This document shows, piece by piece, positions 23,815 to 36,434 of a DNA stretch of 64,000 nt. The notes under the pieces are model-generated. The model was given only the letters and a program-made list of their open reading frames with translations, was not told the origin of the DNA and made no database searches. A program made the position numbers and the translations under genes. Source of the DNA: Isoetes taiwanensis (lineage: Eukaryota; Streptophyta; Lycopodiopsida; Isoetales; Isoetaceae); the NCBI GenBank assembly GCA_021234155.1, contig JAJEKV010000011.1, positions 11,881,255 to 11,945,254 of the forward strand, given 5' to 3'. The first letter of the stretch is position 1; every line of letters starts with the position of its first letter.

Positions 23815-24154
23815 CCGGGGGGTTCACCCTTTTTTTCCGTACAAAACATGTGCGTGGGCGATGAAGGGGTTTTTTTGCCATTTTGATGTACGTATACCTA
23901 AGAAGCGTCTTACGTTTTGGCGCCGGACCTGCTGTATTTCCACGGTTTCAGGAGCGCTTTCGCTGCAGGTGGAGGGACTTAGAAATACGTTAAGGGGGCT
24001 TAGATGCTTTGATCAATGCCGGACAGATACGTTTAAGGGTGCTTGCATTTCCGGAGTTATGTTTTGAAATTTTTTTTTCCCTGTATAAAACTTGTTTTTA
24101 TAGTTTCTTATGAACGGAGCTTTATTTTCCATGCTACCGATTTCGCATAGTAGC

Positions 24155-24283
24155 GATGGCGGCAAAGAGGAGCGAGTCTATGATAAAATATGTTTACAGG
24201 GCTAAAACAAGGGCTTTGTGTTTGGAAAAAGCCATCCAGATGGCTTCAATAAGAATGTGGAGGCTGCCTATATCATCTGTGTG
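24155..24283 (+). CDS. Short ORF near the left end of the Mutator-like element
   Basis: 42 codons from ATG (MAAKRSESMIKYVYRAK...) to TGA, 340 bp inside the left end and upstream of the aconitase exons. The start context and basic composition are reasonable, but there is no family match. It could be a captured first exon or chance. Confidence 0.2.
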
Positions 24284-24878
24284 ATTACATCGGCATTATG
24301 AGAGTGGCGGCGGTTTGTTCATGGTCTAAACCCTTGTTTTCACTATGTACTCCATGACAGGCATGGAAAACGGCATAAACCAGGTTTGGAATCATATTCA
24401 TGTTCGTGGTTGTATGGTTCTATTTCAAGCTCTTACAGGTTATTTTGGCACTGAAAGGCTCCAATCTGTTGCAATATCTCTGATTTGATTATTACCCTGT
24501 TATGTACCATTCCATTCAGGCTGGTATTAGTCTCTGGGTCTTACATTTTAAACATAATGAGCAAGCATATATTTCAGGTTTCTTTGCCTTTATGTAGAAT
24601 CAAAACTATTTTTCCTGGCTTTATTCCTGGTTGTTATAGTCTAGCTCCCCTTCTCTGGTACTAAATTGCAAAGAGTTTATTTGCTGCTAAGAAACCTTAC
24701 ATGGTCTCTGATAGCTCTTGCATCTTTATCACTGCATTCTTAGTACTTTAATAGGCTCTTGCAGCCACATGCTTATATTATATGGAAGCTACTGGGCTGA
24801 TTTTGGGCCATTGTTCTATAAGGCTACGCGTTATCTTCTCTTTGACTATTTTTTCTTACTTGCATGGCTGCACCCTAG

Positions 24879-26182
24879 CTTTAACACTGATGGCCTTCTG
24901 TATCCAGATAGTGTTGTTGGAACCGACTCTCATACTAGTATGATAGATGGCCTTGAAGTAGCAGGATGGGGAGTTGAATTAATCGAAGCAGAAGCAGCTA
25001 TGTTAGGGCAGGTAAGAAATTATTGCAGGCATGGCCATTGTTGAATGGCAATTGTTGATCCAATTTCTTCAATGAAGATTGATTCCATTTTCATAGTTTG
25101 TTTTGGCTTTCTTGTTGTAGCCCATGAGTATGGTTATTCCTGAAGTAGTGAGCTTCAAGTTGTATGGCAAGCTTCAATCTGGTGTAACAGCTACAGATCT
25201 TTTCCTTACTGTAACCCAAATTTTGAGGAAGCATGGAGTCGTTGAAAAATTTGTAGAGTTTTATGGTGCGTAGAGATTACCTTGTAAAGAGAATTTTTTA
25301 TTTGGCGTTCTTCTATTATTAGTGCTGAAGACTGGAATTTTTGTTGGATGCAGGTGATGGAATGAGTCAGTTGTCTTTAGGTGATCGGGCTACAATTGCA
25401 AGTATGTCACCCGAATATGGTGCCACAATGGGCTTTTTCCCTGTTGACCATGTGACTCTACAATATCTACGAATGACAGGCCGGGATGAGGAGAAGGTTA
25501 GTCTTTGATACAGTTGAAACTTTCATTCAAGCTTGGTGTTTCAAGAAATCTGAGCATTTCATAATCCATTCCATTTAGAAGCCTTGTGTCCTATCTGGGT
25601 ACAAATGTGTCTGTACCTGCTAATTGTTTGACCTACCAGGTTGCCACCATAGAATCTTACCTCCGTGCAAACAATATGTTTGTAGATTATGCGCAGGTAC
25701 TCTGTTTTGTTGTAATTCCATCCTCATGTATTGGAGACTGAGTAGAAAATCCTAATCTTAGCCTCAAACAACAAAATCCTATTCTTCAAACTTGGAGCTT
25801 GACCTAACAAAAGTGGAGCCATGCATTGCAGGACCAAAACTGTATGTCTATTATTTGATATCCTATAGAGCAAAGAGTTGATGATCGAAAGATAGGATTA
25901 TTTACAATCATTTATGCGTGGCGTTTCAGGCCCCATGATCGTGTGACATTGAGAGAAATAAAGAGCGATTGGCAAGCTTGTTTGGACAATAAAGTTGGGT
26001 TTAAGGTAGTTTCAAGATGCTAAATTCATTTGATTGACAGTTCAGTTGCTCCATGGTTCTTAATCATCTTTGATGCTCCCACATGTTCAGGGCTTTGCTG
26101 TTCCAAAGCAAGAGCAAAGCAAAGTTGTTAAGTTCAGTTTTGAAGGTAAAGAAGCAGAACTAATGCATAATACAGCTTCAAT
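24879..26182 (+). pseudogene. Aconitate hydratase gene fragment with introns retained
   Basis: Exons that read as aconitase: 24879-25011 ([20 protein letters not shown]), 25121-25265 ([14 protein letters not shown] to VEFYG), 25354-25496 ([21 protein letters not shown]), 25640-25696 (ESYLRANNMFVDYAQ), about 25787-25840 (LELDLTKVEPCIAGPK), 25930-26005 ([17 protein letters not shown]) and from 26091 (GFAVPKQEQSKVVKFSFEG). Most junctions keep GT/AG and phase. Aconitase isomerises citrate to isocitrate in the TCA and glyoxylate cycles. Only a middle segment of the roughly 900-residue enzyme is present, without the [4Fe-4S] cysteine motifs. In [18 protein letters not shown], conserved glycines are changed. 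It is a captured fragment, not a working gene. Confidence 0.92.
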
Positions 26183-27389
26183 GGTCAGCATCTATATCTT
26201 TAGGACTATATGTGTTCCTATGCATCTATGTCTGTGAACATGGGTTCCGCTATATTATATTTATATCTCTTTTTAACTAGCTATAGTATGGGGCTATAGT
26301 ATGAACAGATGGTGATGTGAATACTTAAATACTCTGTCATCCACTTTAAAATGTATTGTACATGAACTTACAATGTTGTATAGGAAAATTGGCATTAATG
26401 CTTCAACGTGTTACCAAACTGTCATCATATTTTATTACATTGGTTGCTCATTGTACTATCATAAGAATATGCCTTAGCAGTTCTTAACAAGGGATAAGCT
26501 TGGTTTGGAATTAAAGATTTAATTCCCATTAGGCTTTTCTTTGTTAGTAAGAGCTTTTAGGCTAATAATCATAGTTAGTCTGTATAATGCTAGGATTGGT
26601 GGCTTGGGCCTGGGTCACGCCAAGATAGACAAATTCTCAAGCTCTAACGAGTGTTAGTGTTTGGAGTAAGTATTTCTGCTAGATTAGATCCTAGTGGGAA
26701 TTTAGCCAATAATAAACTCTATAAACCCTATTAAGCCTAAGAAATTCATTCATACTTAAATTCGGGATTTCCCAAGTGTGTTGGTTGGTGTTCCCTTTTT
26801 TTTTTTTTTGAGTGACCACCATTGAACTAAGAGGGACCATTGAACCATTGAACCCTAAACCTTGAGTTAAACTATTGCCTTGAATTTTAAGCATGTTTGG
26901 GTCAAGCATAGAATACTTAGAAGTTAATTGGGAGTAGATAATATAAAAACATTGATCTTATGGAACATATGCCTATAGTTCTTAGCCTTCATGTCAAGGA
27001 GCTCTACAGTCCTCTAGTCCTATGCAACCACTCTACAGGCATAAAAGAAATCCCAGATGTGCAATTTGACTGAAATCAAGTTCAACTAATATGAATTTAG
27101 CATTGGTATGCAACCAACCTTGTGGAGCTTGCAAAATTTGGAGGTTGAATGTAAATGTAAGGTAGAGGGTAGGCTACATTAGTGATATCCTGACGTAAAA
27201 ATACGGTTAAGGGTAGGGTCAATGGGGATTGGACTAGGCGTAAAAGTATGGAATAAGGTATTATTTTTCACAAAAACCAGACTGTATACATAGGGGTTTC
27301 TATGGGGGAGAGCCGTATACGGAGGGGTTTCTCCCGACCCCTGGAACGCACATGCCATATCCCCTTTACATAGAGGTGAACCCCCCGGG

Positions 27390-28881
27390 GGATGTGTCAT
27401 TCACCCGTCTTCCATCGGGTCGACCTATCTGCGGAAGCGTGAATAAACAAACATGAGCACAAACTAACAGTATATAAATACAATCACCTCGAAGGGTGAT
27501 CACATCATCATCATCATCATCATCATCACATATACAACATCATCAGTATGATAAACATCAACAAGGGAATCCTACCCTGGGCTTCGACTCAAGGGGGTTC
27601 GACTGACAGCTTGGCCTCCATAAGTCATTGCAGACAGAATTCATGGCAATGGATTTGGCTGGCATAAGAACATAGCTTAGGATAGTCCACTCCATCCGCC
27701 CCTCCCGTGCACACTTTGCAGAGTAGGTTGAAAAGTATTGGGACTTGACCGTAGCCTGCCGGGTGAATAGCCAGAGGGGCTACTACTACTGGGTTGCATC
27801 TCCCCAGCCCCGATGAGGCAGGAAGGGAGTTGCCTCCCCTCCAGAGGTATCCATGCCCATCACAGGCGGCTAGAGGGCCACTGCCCTTATTCGACTTGAA
27901 CTCAATGGAGGGTGACGTATCACCCCACGAGTGTCGAGCTCATGCCTTGCCCACACGCAGTGACAAGCCATTAAGCCTAGCCCGCATAGACCCCCGGTAG
28001 GCCTTACTCATCAGAGGGGTCAGTCTGTGTTGGGACAAGTTCCTCCTTGTCATCCGGTCTAGTCCCGCCACCCACAACCAGGCGGGCTCTTGTGCACGGG
28101 CCGCAAGTAATTGGGAACTAGTAGGGTATCTAAGATCATCTGCTACACAGCTTTAGGCCTCTATCCCCCTTCCCAATACATGGAGGTCACAGAATGAAAT
28201 ACCAACATCATCACAGAACTTGAAATAAAGAATATCATCTAATCTATTTACCTAAACAACAGAGTTAGGTTCCTTAGTTAGGGCTTATGATCTCGGGATC
28301 TATAAGGCCTCTATGGCTGAATGAATATGCTAAACTACCTCACTGCTTAGCCCAAAGACGGCTTTGCACAACAGAATGACTAGATACCTGGTCCTTGACC
28401 TGCTCTGGATCCTCGGAATGCATCCATGCTCCTGATCTTGCTGAAGATGGCTGCTACTCGATAATCTGTTGTGCAAATCCGGCTTTACAGAGCCGAACAA
28501 TGCGAAATGGGGTCTTGACTTGGCCGAAATGGCTCAAGAGGACCTTAAATGCGAAATGGGAAAGGAGCTCTATGAAAACCCTAAAATGCAAGGAAAGAAA
28601 AGGGTTTAGGGTTTAAGGAGGAACCCTTAAATAGAAACCCTTAGGGTTAGGTTAAAACATTGGCAAATGGGGTTTAGCCATTTGGCAATGGGGTCCATGG
28701 GGTTATTAATTGTGTATGTTTATTTAACATGCACAATATTCAAAGTTGCCTCCTAGGTGCAACCCTTGCCCCCTAGGTGCAACTTACTACAACCGTTAAG
28801 TACATGTCATCTGTGACATGTACGGGTGACGTGGTAGTATAATATACGTATTCAGGGCGTATATTATGCTGGAACGTCACA
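27390..28881 (-). repeat. Downstream (3') LTR, main piece
   Basis: Starts with the second copy of GGATGTGTC and runs to ...AACGTCACA at 28881, matching 39114-40597. In the last 140 bp the two LTRs differ at five positions, all transitions. It contains a CAT microsatellite longer than in the other LTR, a doubled (C)CCCTAGGTGCAAC motif, a perfect 10-bp-armed inverted repeat (GTACATGTCA ... TGACATGTAC, about 28799-28822), and a TATA-like TATTTAAG on the minus strand near 28630. Confidence 0.93.
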
Positions 28882-28894
28882 TTCTTCCCACCTT
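28882..28894 (-). promoter_or_regulatory. Polypurine tract
   Basis: On the minus strand AAGGTGGGAAGAA directly abuts the downstream LTR. This is the expected plus-strand primer of a retrotransposon. Confidence 0.85.
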
Positions 28895-29542
28895 GACTTG
28901 ATGCTGTCCTCAGCATCACGCGTCTCCCCACCTTGGAAGGCTGCATATCCTGCAATCACACTTAATATACATATAATGCAATTACTTCCCGGTAGTATGT
29001 CAATTAATCATAATTATCCTTGCATAAAATAGTACTATGGTGAGAGGCTCTTTCGTCCTCTACTTCGTCATCTATTATTCACAAAAATTTTACGTTTCAA
29101 TTATGTTTCAAGATTTTCTACTTAATGCTCCTTATCGCCTCCTCACAACACATTACGGCAAAATTATGTGTTGCGAGTCTTCGTGGTGCCATCTTCCTGC
29201 CGCTCAAATTCCTTATTGGCCTGCAGGTCCAACACCACGTTAGTATGCATTTAATTATTATAAGGGTTGGTTGTAAGGGAACCACCCATTAAATACAATT
29301 ACGTGGATGCAAGGCATATCTCCCGGCATAGGAAGATTATGTTTCTTCCATCGTGGCCGTGGAGACAGCGCCCTATCATGCCTATATGCCGCTCATGCCT
29401 ACACCTTTAGTTGCCTTTGGCGTGGAGGATAGTGTCCTTCCCGTATTTGGGCGTGAAGGATAGGGTCCTCCCCATAATAAGCATTGACTAAAGGTGCTTT
29501 CCTATCTATGCATTCCTGGATGACCTCCTTTCTCTCGAGGTC

Positions 29543-29569
29543 GTCTACTTCCGTGGGACGGAAGTAGAC
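29543..29569 (-). other. Perfect 12-bp-armed hairpin just after gag-pol
   Basis: GTCTACTTCCGT, a GGG loop, and its exact complement. It starts three bases beyond the polyprotein's presumed stop (29573-29575). Confidence 0.7.
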
Positions 29570-29572
29570 TTT

Positions 29573-32500
29573 TTAATCTACCTTCCACTCACCTAAGGTG
29601 TCGGTGTCGACTACTTCGGTGACGAGCCGACCCTTGCATTGCTCCATGAATTCGGGGTACTGCTTCTCCAAATCTGATTGTAGTACCTACGTAGCGTCTT
29701 CCACTGGTAAGTGCTTCCACTTCACAAGGTATTGGAGAAATTTTGACCTTCTTGTCTTCTTATAAGCCCTGTCAAGAAGGACTTCACGGACGATTTCAAG
29801 ATGGTCGTCCGTCATTTCCAGGAACTCTGATGTCTCTAATATTTCCTCTGGATTAGGAATGTGCTTCTTTAGGAGACTTACGTGGAAAACGTTATGGATT
29901 TTTAGATGTGCTGGCAGGTCCAATTTGTAGGATTGTGTACATACTTTTTTGGTTATCCCGAAAGGTCCCGCCCATCTTGGAGCAAGCTTCTTGCAATTGC
30001 CGATGCGGAGCTTGGCCTGCTTCACCTTGATCTTCAACCATACATTGTCTCCCAACTGAAATTCCCTTATTGTTTTATGCTTGTTGGCGATGCTTTTCTG
30101 CCTACTTCTTGCTGCTAGGAACCTCTTACCTCCTCGACCAACTCTTGCATCTCCAAAAGCATTTGTTGGGAGACTTCTACCTTGGACACAGGATTGTGCC
30201 AAGTATCCGGGGTAAGACACTGGTACCCATAGTTAATCATAAAAGGACTCATCTGCGATGACTCCTGCTTGGTACTGTTGTATGCGAACTCTACTAAGTG
30301 GATGAAATTATCCCACCTAGATTGCTTGTTCCATACATAGCTTCTTAACATATCTTCGATGATCCTATTTGTCCTCTCCGTCTGACCATCTGTTTGCGGA
30401 TGATATGCCGTGCTCATCGAAAGCTTCGTTTGGATGGTGGTAAATAGGTCCTGCCAAAAGGCACTCATGAATTTGGAGTCCCTATCTGAAATTATCTCTC
30501 TCGGCATGCCGTGGAGTCTGAAGATCTCCTTAACAAATAGAACGGCCGTGTCTAATGCCGTATCTGTTGTCCTGCACGGCACAAAGTGTGCCATCTTTGA
30601 CAACTTATCTACTACCACCATCAGGCTTTGCCCCTTGCTGTTCTTGGGAGTCCTGTAATAAAGTCCATACTTATTACCTCCCACTTAGCGTTTGGCACAG
30701 GCAATGGTTCCTATGCACCTGGAATTCGAAGTTGTTCTGCCTTTGTCTGCTGGCATATCTGGCACTCTCGAATATACCTTGCTATCTGCTTCTTCATGCC
30801 GGGCCAGAAGTAACTGCTTCTAATTTTGAAGTATGTCTTCATAAACCCTGCATGCCCTGCTATGGGACTATTGTGTGTATCATTTCGGATTAGCTTCCTA
30901 ACTTGTGAAGATTCTGGTACACACAATTTGTTTTTATGGTATAGCAAGTTCCCCTCCTTCTTGTAGTGCCTGAACATCTCCCTTTCCTTGTCGGTCCTGG
31001 CCTCCTTGCAAAGACTTGCCCAAACTTCTTTAAAGTCGGGATCTGTTGGCAACGTTTCTTCGATCTTCTTGCCAAACTCGCTTACAGGTGTTGATATGGC
31101 ATTACAATGTATTCTCGTTGCCAAAGGCTTCTTAGAAAGGGCGTCCGCAACCACATTGAGCTTCCCTGGCTTATAAATTATCTCGAAGTCATATTCTTCA
31201 AGGAATTCCATCCATCTCCTTTGCCTCAAATTGAGGAGTGGTTGTGTAAATATATATTGAAGGCTTTGATGATCCGTATCTAGCTGGAATCTTCTTCCCA
31301 ATAGATAATGCCTCCAAATTTTTAAAGCTCTTACTATAGCCAAGAGCTTCTGATCATGCGTTGGGTAGCGCTGCTCTGCGTCATTCAACTTCTTCGAACC
31401 ATAGGCCACTACTCTTTCCTCTTGCATGAGGACTGCACATGTTGCTATCCTGCTAGCGTCTGTCGCCACAAGCTTGTCTTTGGTCGGATCTGGCAAGACC
31501 AACACTGGCGCGGTTGTCAATGCTTCCTTCAATGTGTCAAATGCTTTCTGGGCCTTACTTTGCCAATGAGTTGTCCAATTCTTTATCTTCCCGGCTTTTG
31601 TGAGATCTGTCAATGGCGCTGCTACCTTGACAAAGTTCTTGACAAATCTTCTATAATAGCCTGCTAGGCCGAGGAAGCTCCTTACTTCATGCGTATTCTT
31701 CGGTGCCGGCCAATCAATCACGGCTTCGATCTTCGCAGGATCCGTGGAAATACCTTCTGTTGAGATCACATGCTCTAGATACTCCACTCTTTCCGTTGCG
31801 AAGTGGCACTTGGATAACTTCGCAAAGAGTTGATGCCTTCTTAGCTTTTCAAGCACCTTCCTCAATTGTTGGACATGCTCTTCCATAGATTTGCTATAAA
31901 CTAGGATGTCGTCGAAGAAGACTATAATGAAAGAATCTAGAAACTCACGAAAGACGTCGTTCATAAGCCTCATGAAAGTTGCTGGGGCATTGGACAATCC
32001 TAAGGGCATTACTGTGAACTCATAGTGTCCGTATCTTGTCCTGAACGTTGTCTTGTGGATGTCTTCTTATTTGATTCTTATCTGATGGCAGCCCGATCTC
32101 AAGTCTATCTTGGAGAAGATCTTCGCTCCCTGCAACTGATCCATGAGATCGTCTGACCTAGGCAAGGCATACTTATTCTTAATGGTGTGCTTATTTAACT
32201 GGCGGTAATCGATGCACATCCTAAGGCTCCCATCCTTCTTCTTCACAAAAAGAATAGACGCTCCAAAAGGAGAGACACTAGGTCTTATGAACCCTAGGTC
32301 TAGCAATTCTTGCAGCTGCTTCTTTAGCTCCGTCAACTCTTCGGTTGACATTCTATAAGGTGCCTTGCTTGTTGGCTTCATCCCTGGCTCAAGTGCTATT
32401 TCACACTCGACTCCTCTATAGGGCGAAAGCTGCTTAATCTCATCAGGAAACAAGTCATGAAATTCCTTCACCAGCTTTGCTATCGGCTTAGGGAGCTTGC

Positions 32501-34183
32501 TCAATGCCTTGGCCTCCTTCTCTTCCTCTGTCTCTTGGTCGTCGAGCTCAAGTTTAAGGAGATAGGCCACTTGCTCCTTCCTTATACACTTAAGTAATTT
32601 TTCACTCGACATGCATTGCATAATTGGTCTTACTTCTTTACCTGTTATCTCGATGACCTTGCCTTCTGGCGTTGTTAAGGTCACCTTGCGCTTCCCACAA
32701 TCAATGACTGCTCCTGCTGGTCCAAGGTATTCCATCCCTATTATCAAATCATATTTGCCGATGTTCATCACCTCGGCTCCCAATGCTACATTGATTCCTG
32801 GCAAATCTACGTTGAAGTTGATTCTTTTTCCTGCTGTATGCCTGATTGCTCCACTAGCCAACACAACCGGTCTCGGCTTGGACTTCAAGGGCTTAAGCTT
32901 CAATGTATGTACCATCCTTGGCGAGGCAAAGTTATGGGTGCTCCCTGTATCTATCAAGACTATGAAGGATTTCTCCTTGGCTTTCCCAGTTGTGGAGATT
33001 ACTTGGTACTGACTTTCTGCATTCTCCGTATCAATGGCTGCAAAGATATGGCACTCACCATGAATATAGTCTCTGGCGTCGTCCTCGTCCACGTCGGTGG
33101 GTGTCTCCCATCCCATCTCTGCCAACGCTGCATTCATCACCAAGGGGCAATTGCTAGTCCTGTGCCCTGGCTGGAAGCATCTGAAACATAGCTGCTTTTC
33201 TATGCATTCCTGCTTCTTCTCTTTGGGAATAGATTGCAAAAACTGTTTCACTGCCTTTGAATAGTTGGGACCTGCTCCTTGCTCCTTGAAGCTCACCTGT
33301 TTCTTTTCCTGCTTGCCCCCACTTACATTGCCCTGTTTCCCATAGTTGGAGTTGTATTGCGGCCTGCTAGCTGCTGGACTTGCTGCCCTTAGGCTACAGC
33401 CTCCTGTGCCATTTCCCTTATCCTGGAAATATTGTTGCCTTCGAGCATGCTCTTGCGGTCCAGTTCCTTGCAAACTTACTGCCTTGGACTCTGCTTCTGA
33501 CATGGTCTTGGGGTTTATTGCCCTTACAAGCTTGCAGATCTCTTCATTCAACCCTTTGATATAACCCTCCACCGCGTGCCTTTCACTCAACTTTGGCACA
33601 TAAAGCCTTAGTCTCATGAATTCCTCTGTGTACTTCTGAACTGATTTGTTGCCTTGCTGCAACCTGTAGAACTGCTGCATCATGTTGCACTTATGCTCTC
33701 TTGGCACATAATAGCGCTTGAATGCCTTAGCAAACTTTTTGAACTTGTAACTGTCTCTGCTCAGTCCATGTGCTTTGGCATACCCCTTCCACCATATCAT
33801 GGCTGCTCCCTTCAAGTTTGTTGTAGCCACCCTGCCTTTGTCCTTATCCTTCATGCTATAAGCATTGCCATACTCACTCATCTCGTCGAGCCAAGCTTCT
33901 GCTTCCATTCCGGATCTGCTGTCTCCTGAGAACTGTTCTAGCTTTCTGGCTTTTCACACATTGCTAAGCGCGGAGTCAACCTTCTTCTGGTAATCAGATT
34001 GTGACCTGCCCCTGTCACAGTTTGGATCCTCCCGGCGGTCCCGTCTCTCCTCCTCCTGCTCTTATGATCTGGAGTCCAAGTCTGAGCTAGAGTCGGAGGA
34101 CCCCGAACTAGGAGATCTTCTCCTTCGGCTTCTCTTCCTTTGTTGCACTGTTCGGCCAGCTGGTGTTTCATGCAATGGCACAT
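29573..34183 (-). pseudogene. Gypsy gag-pol polyprotein with chromodomain-like tail, broken
   Basis: Gag core [16 protein letters not shown], then the CCHC knuckle [14 protein letters not shown]. Protease [13 protein letters not shown] with [16 protein letters not shown] and FFDDILVYS. RNase H with LVATDAS and LDTDHQSL. Integrase HHCC zinc region (H..H..CQIC), catalytic VVVDKLSKMAHF, ISDRDSKF and HPQTDGQTERTNR (D,D,E). A C-terminal chromodomain-like segment (IVREVLLDRAY..KFLQYLVKWKHLP) follows the GPF..KLDLP linker. Breaks: the first gag frame (34183-33938) ends near 33940, TAA at about 32067, TAG at 30711, a frameshift near 30650, another near 30200, and TAG at 29687 where the chromodomain tryptophan is expected. 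The frame otherwise continues to TAA at 29573. Confidence 0.93.
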
Positions 34184-34755
34184 TCTGATCTTGTCCTCCT
34201 ACTGCTGTTGCTCCTGCTAGCAATGCCCTTATTTCATGAATATCGGATCTGATGCGGGATAGCTCCTCTTCCGGAGTTGCTGCATCAAACTCTTGGTACA
34301 GATTTCTTGGCTGGAAGCGCCTTGGTGGAGTACGCTCTTGGGCATGATGTCCTTGTTGTCTCTGTTCATCAACATTTCTAGGTACTCTACTGCATGCACA
34401 TTAGATTGAACCCTGATCATTAGTTCCTTATTGGTTTGTTTGAAGATGGCACAAAATTATATGACAAGGAGACATAATTAAGGTCATGATTTATATTCAT
34501 AGATATATTATTGCTTTTACATTCAAAATATCAGAATATTTTAAAACATTTCTAATTTTCATTCCTGGAATTTCTTCAGATAGTCGGGGTGGTCCTCCAG
34601 AAATTTCTTCACTTGGGCCGTGCCTATTGTTCTCCCTAGGTTCCCGAGGATGTTTGTGGCCGTGCCTCCTTGGAGTGCTGTCACTAAATCCTCGATCCTC
34701 CTATCCGAAGTATATCTTTATCAGCGCCAAACACCAACCCGCCGTGCGTAGGGGA

Positions 34756-36069
34756 TTAACGAAAGTCAAAGATACTTAATGCTATCGTTCTCTTGATAAG
34801 GACTACATGATCGATGTTTGGGGCCAATCGAGCATGATTTCCAAATCCTGAGAGGGCGATAAGCATAAAGACCCCTTCTTCGCCCCCTGGGCTGAATTGG
34901 CAGTGTATCACCGCTATTCTTCCGTCTAAGAGCAATGGGAGGTAGTACCTAAGGGCTTTATCATGCCCTGCTTCCTCAGCAGCTGTCGAGGTTGCCCTAT
35001 GTCTTCCCGTGTACTCATCAACCTGCACGCCTCTGGTTCTTTGAAGTCCTGGTGCACTAATTTCCTCAGGTTGATGCTGCCTGCATGCTGCCCTGGTGCC
35101 GTTGCCGAGGAGCTAGGTAAGAGTGCTAATGTCGACTTACCCTTGATGCCCATGCGCTCTTGGATTGCCAGGAACTCTTCTTCTGACGGCAATTCCCTCC
35201 CGTCCATCATTTGTCTGATGCCTGTGTAAGCTTCGATGTCTGATGACGTCTCGCCGGTGTATGTCCTGGCTTCCCTTATGCTGATGGGGAAGTCTTGAGT
35301 TTCTCGATCGATGAAGTCGTCGAGATCTGGTTGTTGCCGTAGAAGATGCAGAATTTCATCCACTCTGAAACCCCTGTCTCTGCATTCTGGAAGATTTTTA
35401 ATGTCATGGAGGCTTAAGTATGCTTCTCCTCCTATGACACTGGGGTCAAGCTTGTTATTCCTTGCCCCAAGTGGTGGGGCTCTTCTTGTTGCTCTGAGCC
35501 CTTCTTCGAAGCTTTGGAGCTGCTGCTCTGCTTGCTGCCTCTCATGTTCTAAGTCGATGTCTTCTGAATCCGACCCGTGTTTCTCCTCCTCTCCCTCCTG
35601 TTCATACTCGAGGCGCATCTGCTCCTCCTCTGCTGCTGCCATGGCCATGGGTTCAACTTCTAAGGGTTGCACTGAGGGTTCTCCTATCTGGGTTTGGCCT
35701 CTAAGAGATAGGAAAATAGCTATGGCTGCTGTATAGGAAAAGTACCTTCTCCTATTGACAGAAATAGACATGTAATTGGGTAGACGAACTGCTTTGTTCT
35801 CTAGATACTTGTCTATGTTTGGGATATCCTGCAGAGCTGACTTAAGGGCCATGCTGGGGGCAAAATATCCTATGCAAGGTGGGAGTTCTACCAAGGACGG
35901 TCCTATCTTGGCATGGGAACACAGACATAATGTCTTGGTAAAAGGGGGTGGCATTGATGGTGGCTTCCACATCAAGCTCCTTCTGGAAGACGTCGAAGAC
36001 GGAGTTGATGTCAGCCTCGGCCACATGGGTTGTGGCGTTGTACCATCGCCTGAATGCAGTGGTTGCCAT
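34756..36069 (-). pseudogene. Extra retrotransposon ORF of unknown function
   Basis: Starts MATTAFRRWYNATTHVAEAD at 36069, shifts frame near 35930 and again near 34990, and ends about 34756; roughly 435 codons in all. The middle is acidic (EEEQMRLEYEQEGEEEKHGSDSED) with a glutamine/glutamate coiled-coil look. The C-terminal third (KALRYYLPLLLDGRIAVIHCQFSPG) is better ordered. It has no CCHC knuckle and no enzyme motif. It sits between the H3-like gene and gag on the same strand. It might be an additional structural protein or a captured host gene. No family recognised. Confidence 0.6.
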
Positions 36070-36361
36070 GGTCTATGAGCAGCTGGGGATGTCAAATAGA
36101 TGGGGAAGCACCTTAGGGGCCTGAAAAATCGGCTTGGAGTGAGGAGCAAGGGTGTAGGATGCAAATGATACCTATGGTCCTATTTATAGGCAAAACCCTA
36201 ATTTTGGGAAAATTCAAAGTTGGAAAATATCTATGATTCTAAGGTCTAGGTATACAATTCACAGGCTAACTATGCTAAAGAATGCATTCTAAGGGCCCTA
36301 TAGCAATAAATTTCATCTACTTTGGGGAAAGTATGGACAAGTTAGGGCAATTTTAATGTGA

Positions 36362-36434
36362 CCACTCACATAGTGCACCCGGGTCGAATCGGTTTGCAAA
36401 CCAAATTGGTCTGGGCGCACTCTGTGAGGGGTGG
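36362..36434. repeat. Conserved hairpin motif, copy 1
   Basis: Reads CCACTCAC...GTGAGGGGTGG with complementary ends and an inner near-palindrome around GGTTTGCAAACC. First of five copies flanking the H3-like gene. Confidence 0.85.

Larger units (their letters stand above)
23815..27389 (+). mobile_element. Mutator-like element carrying an aconitase gene fragment (Pack-MULE-like)
   Basis: 3575 bp. Left end CCGGGGGGTTCACC, right end its complement (GGTGAACCCCCCGGG). Further in, the arms still share CATGTGCGT and GTATAC blocks at matching depth, so the inverted repeats are long but degenerate. A 9-bp target duplication GGATGTGTC (23806-23814, 27390-27398) is exact, and the empty site is preserved in the other LTR (GAATGGATGTGTCATTC near 39110-39126). 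No transposase is visible. The cargo is exons and introns of an aconitase gene, plus unassigned sequence either side. Confidence 0.88.

Noticed and set aside
27794-28000. 68-codon frame repeated almost identically at 39510-39716
   Set aside because: Both copies are inside the LTRs of one retrotransposon; duplicated by retrotransposition, not a gene.
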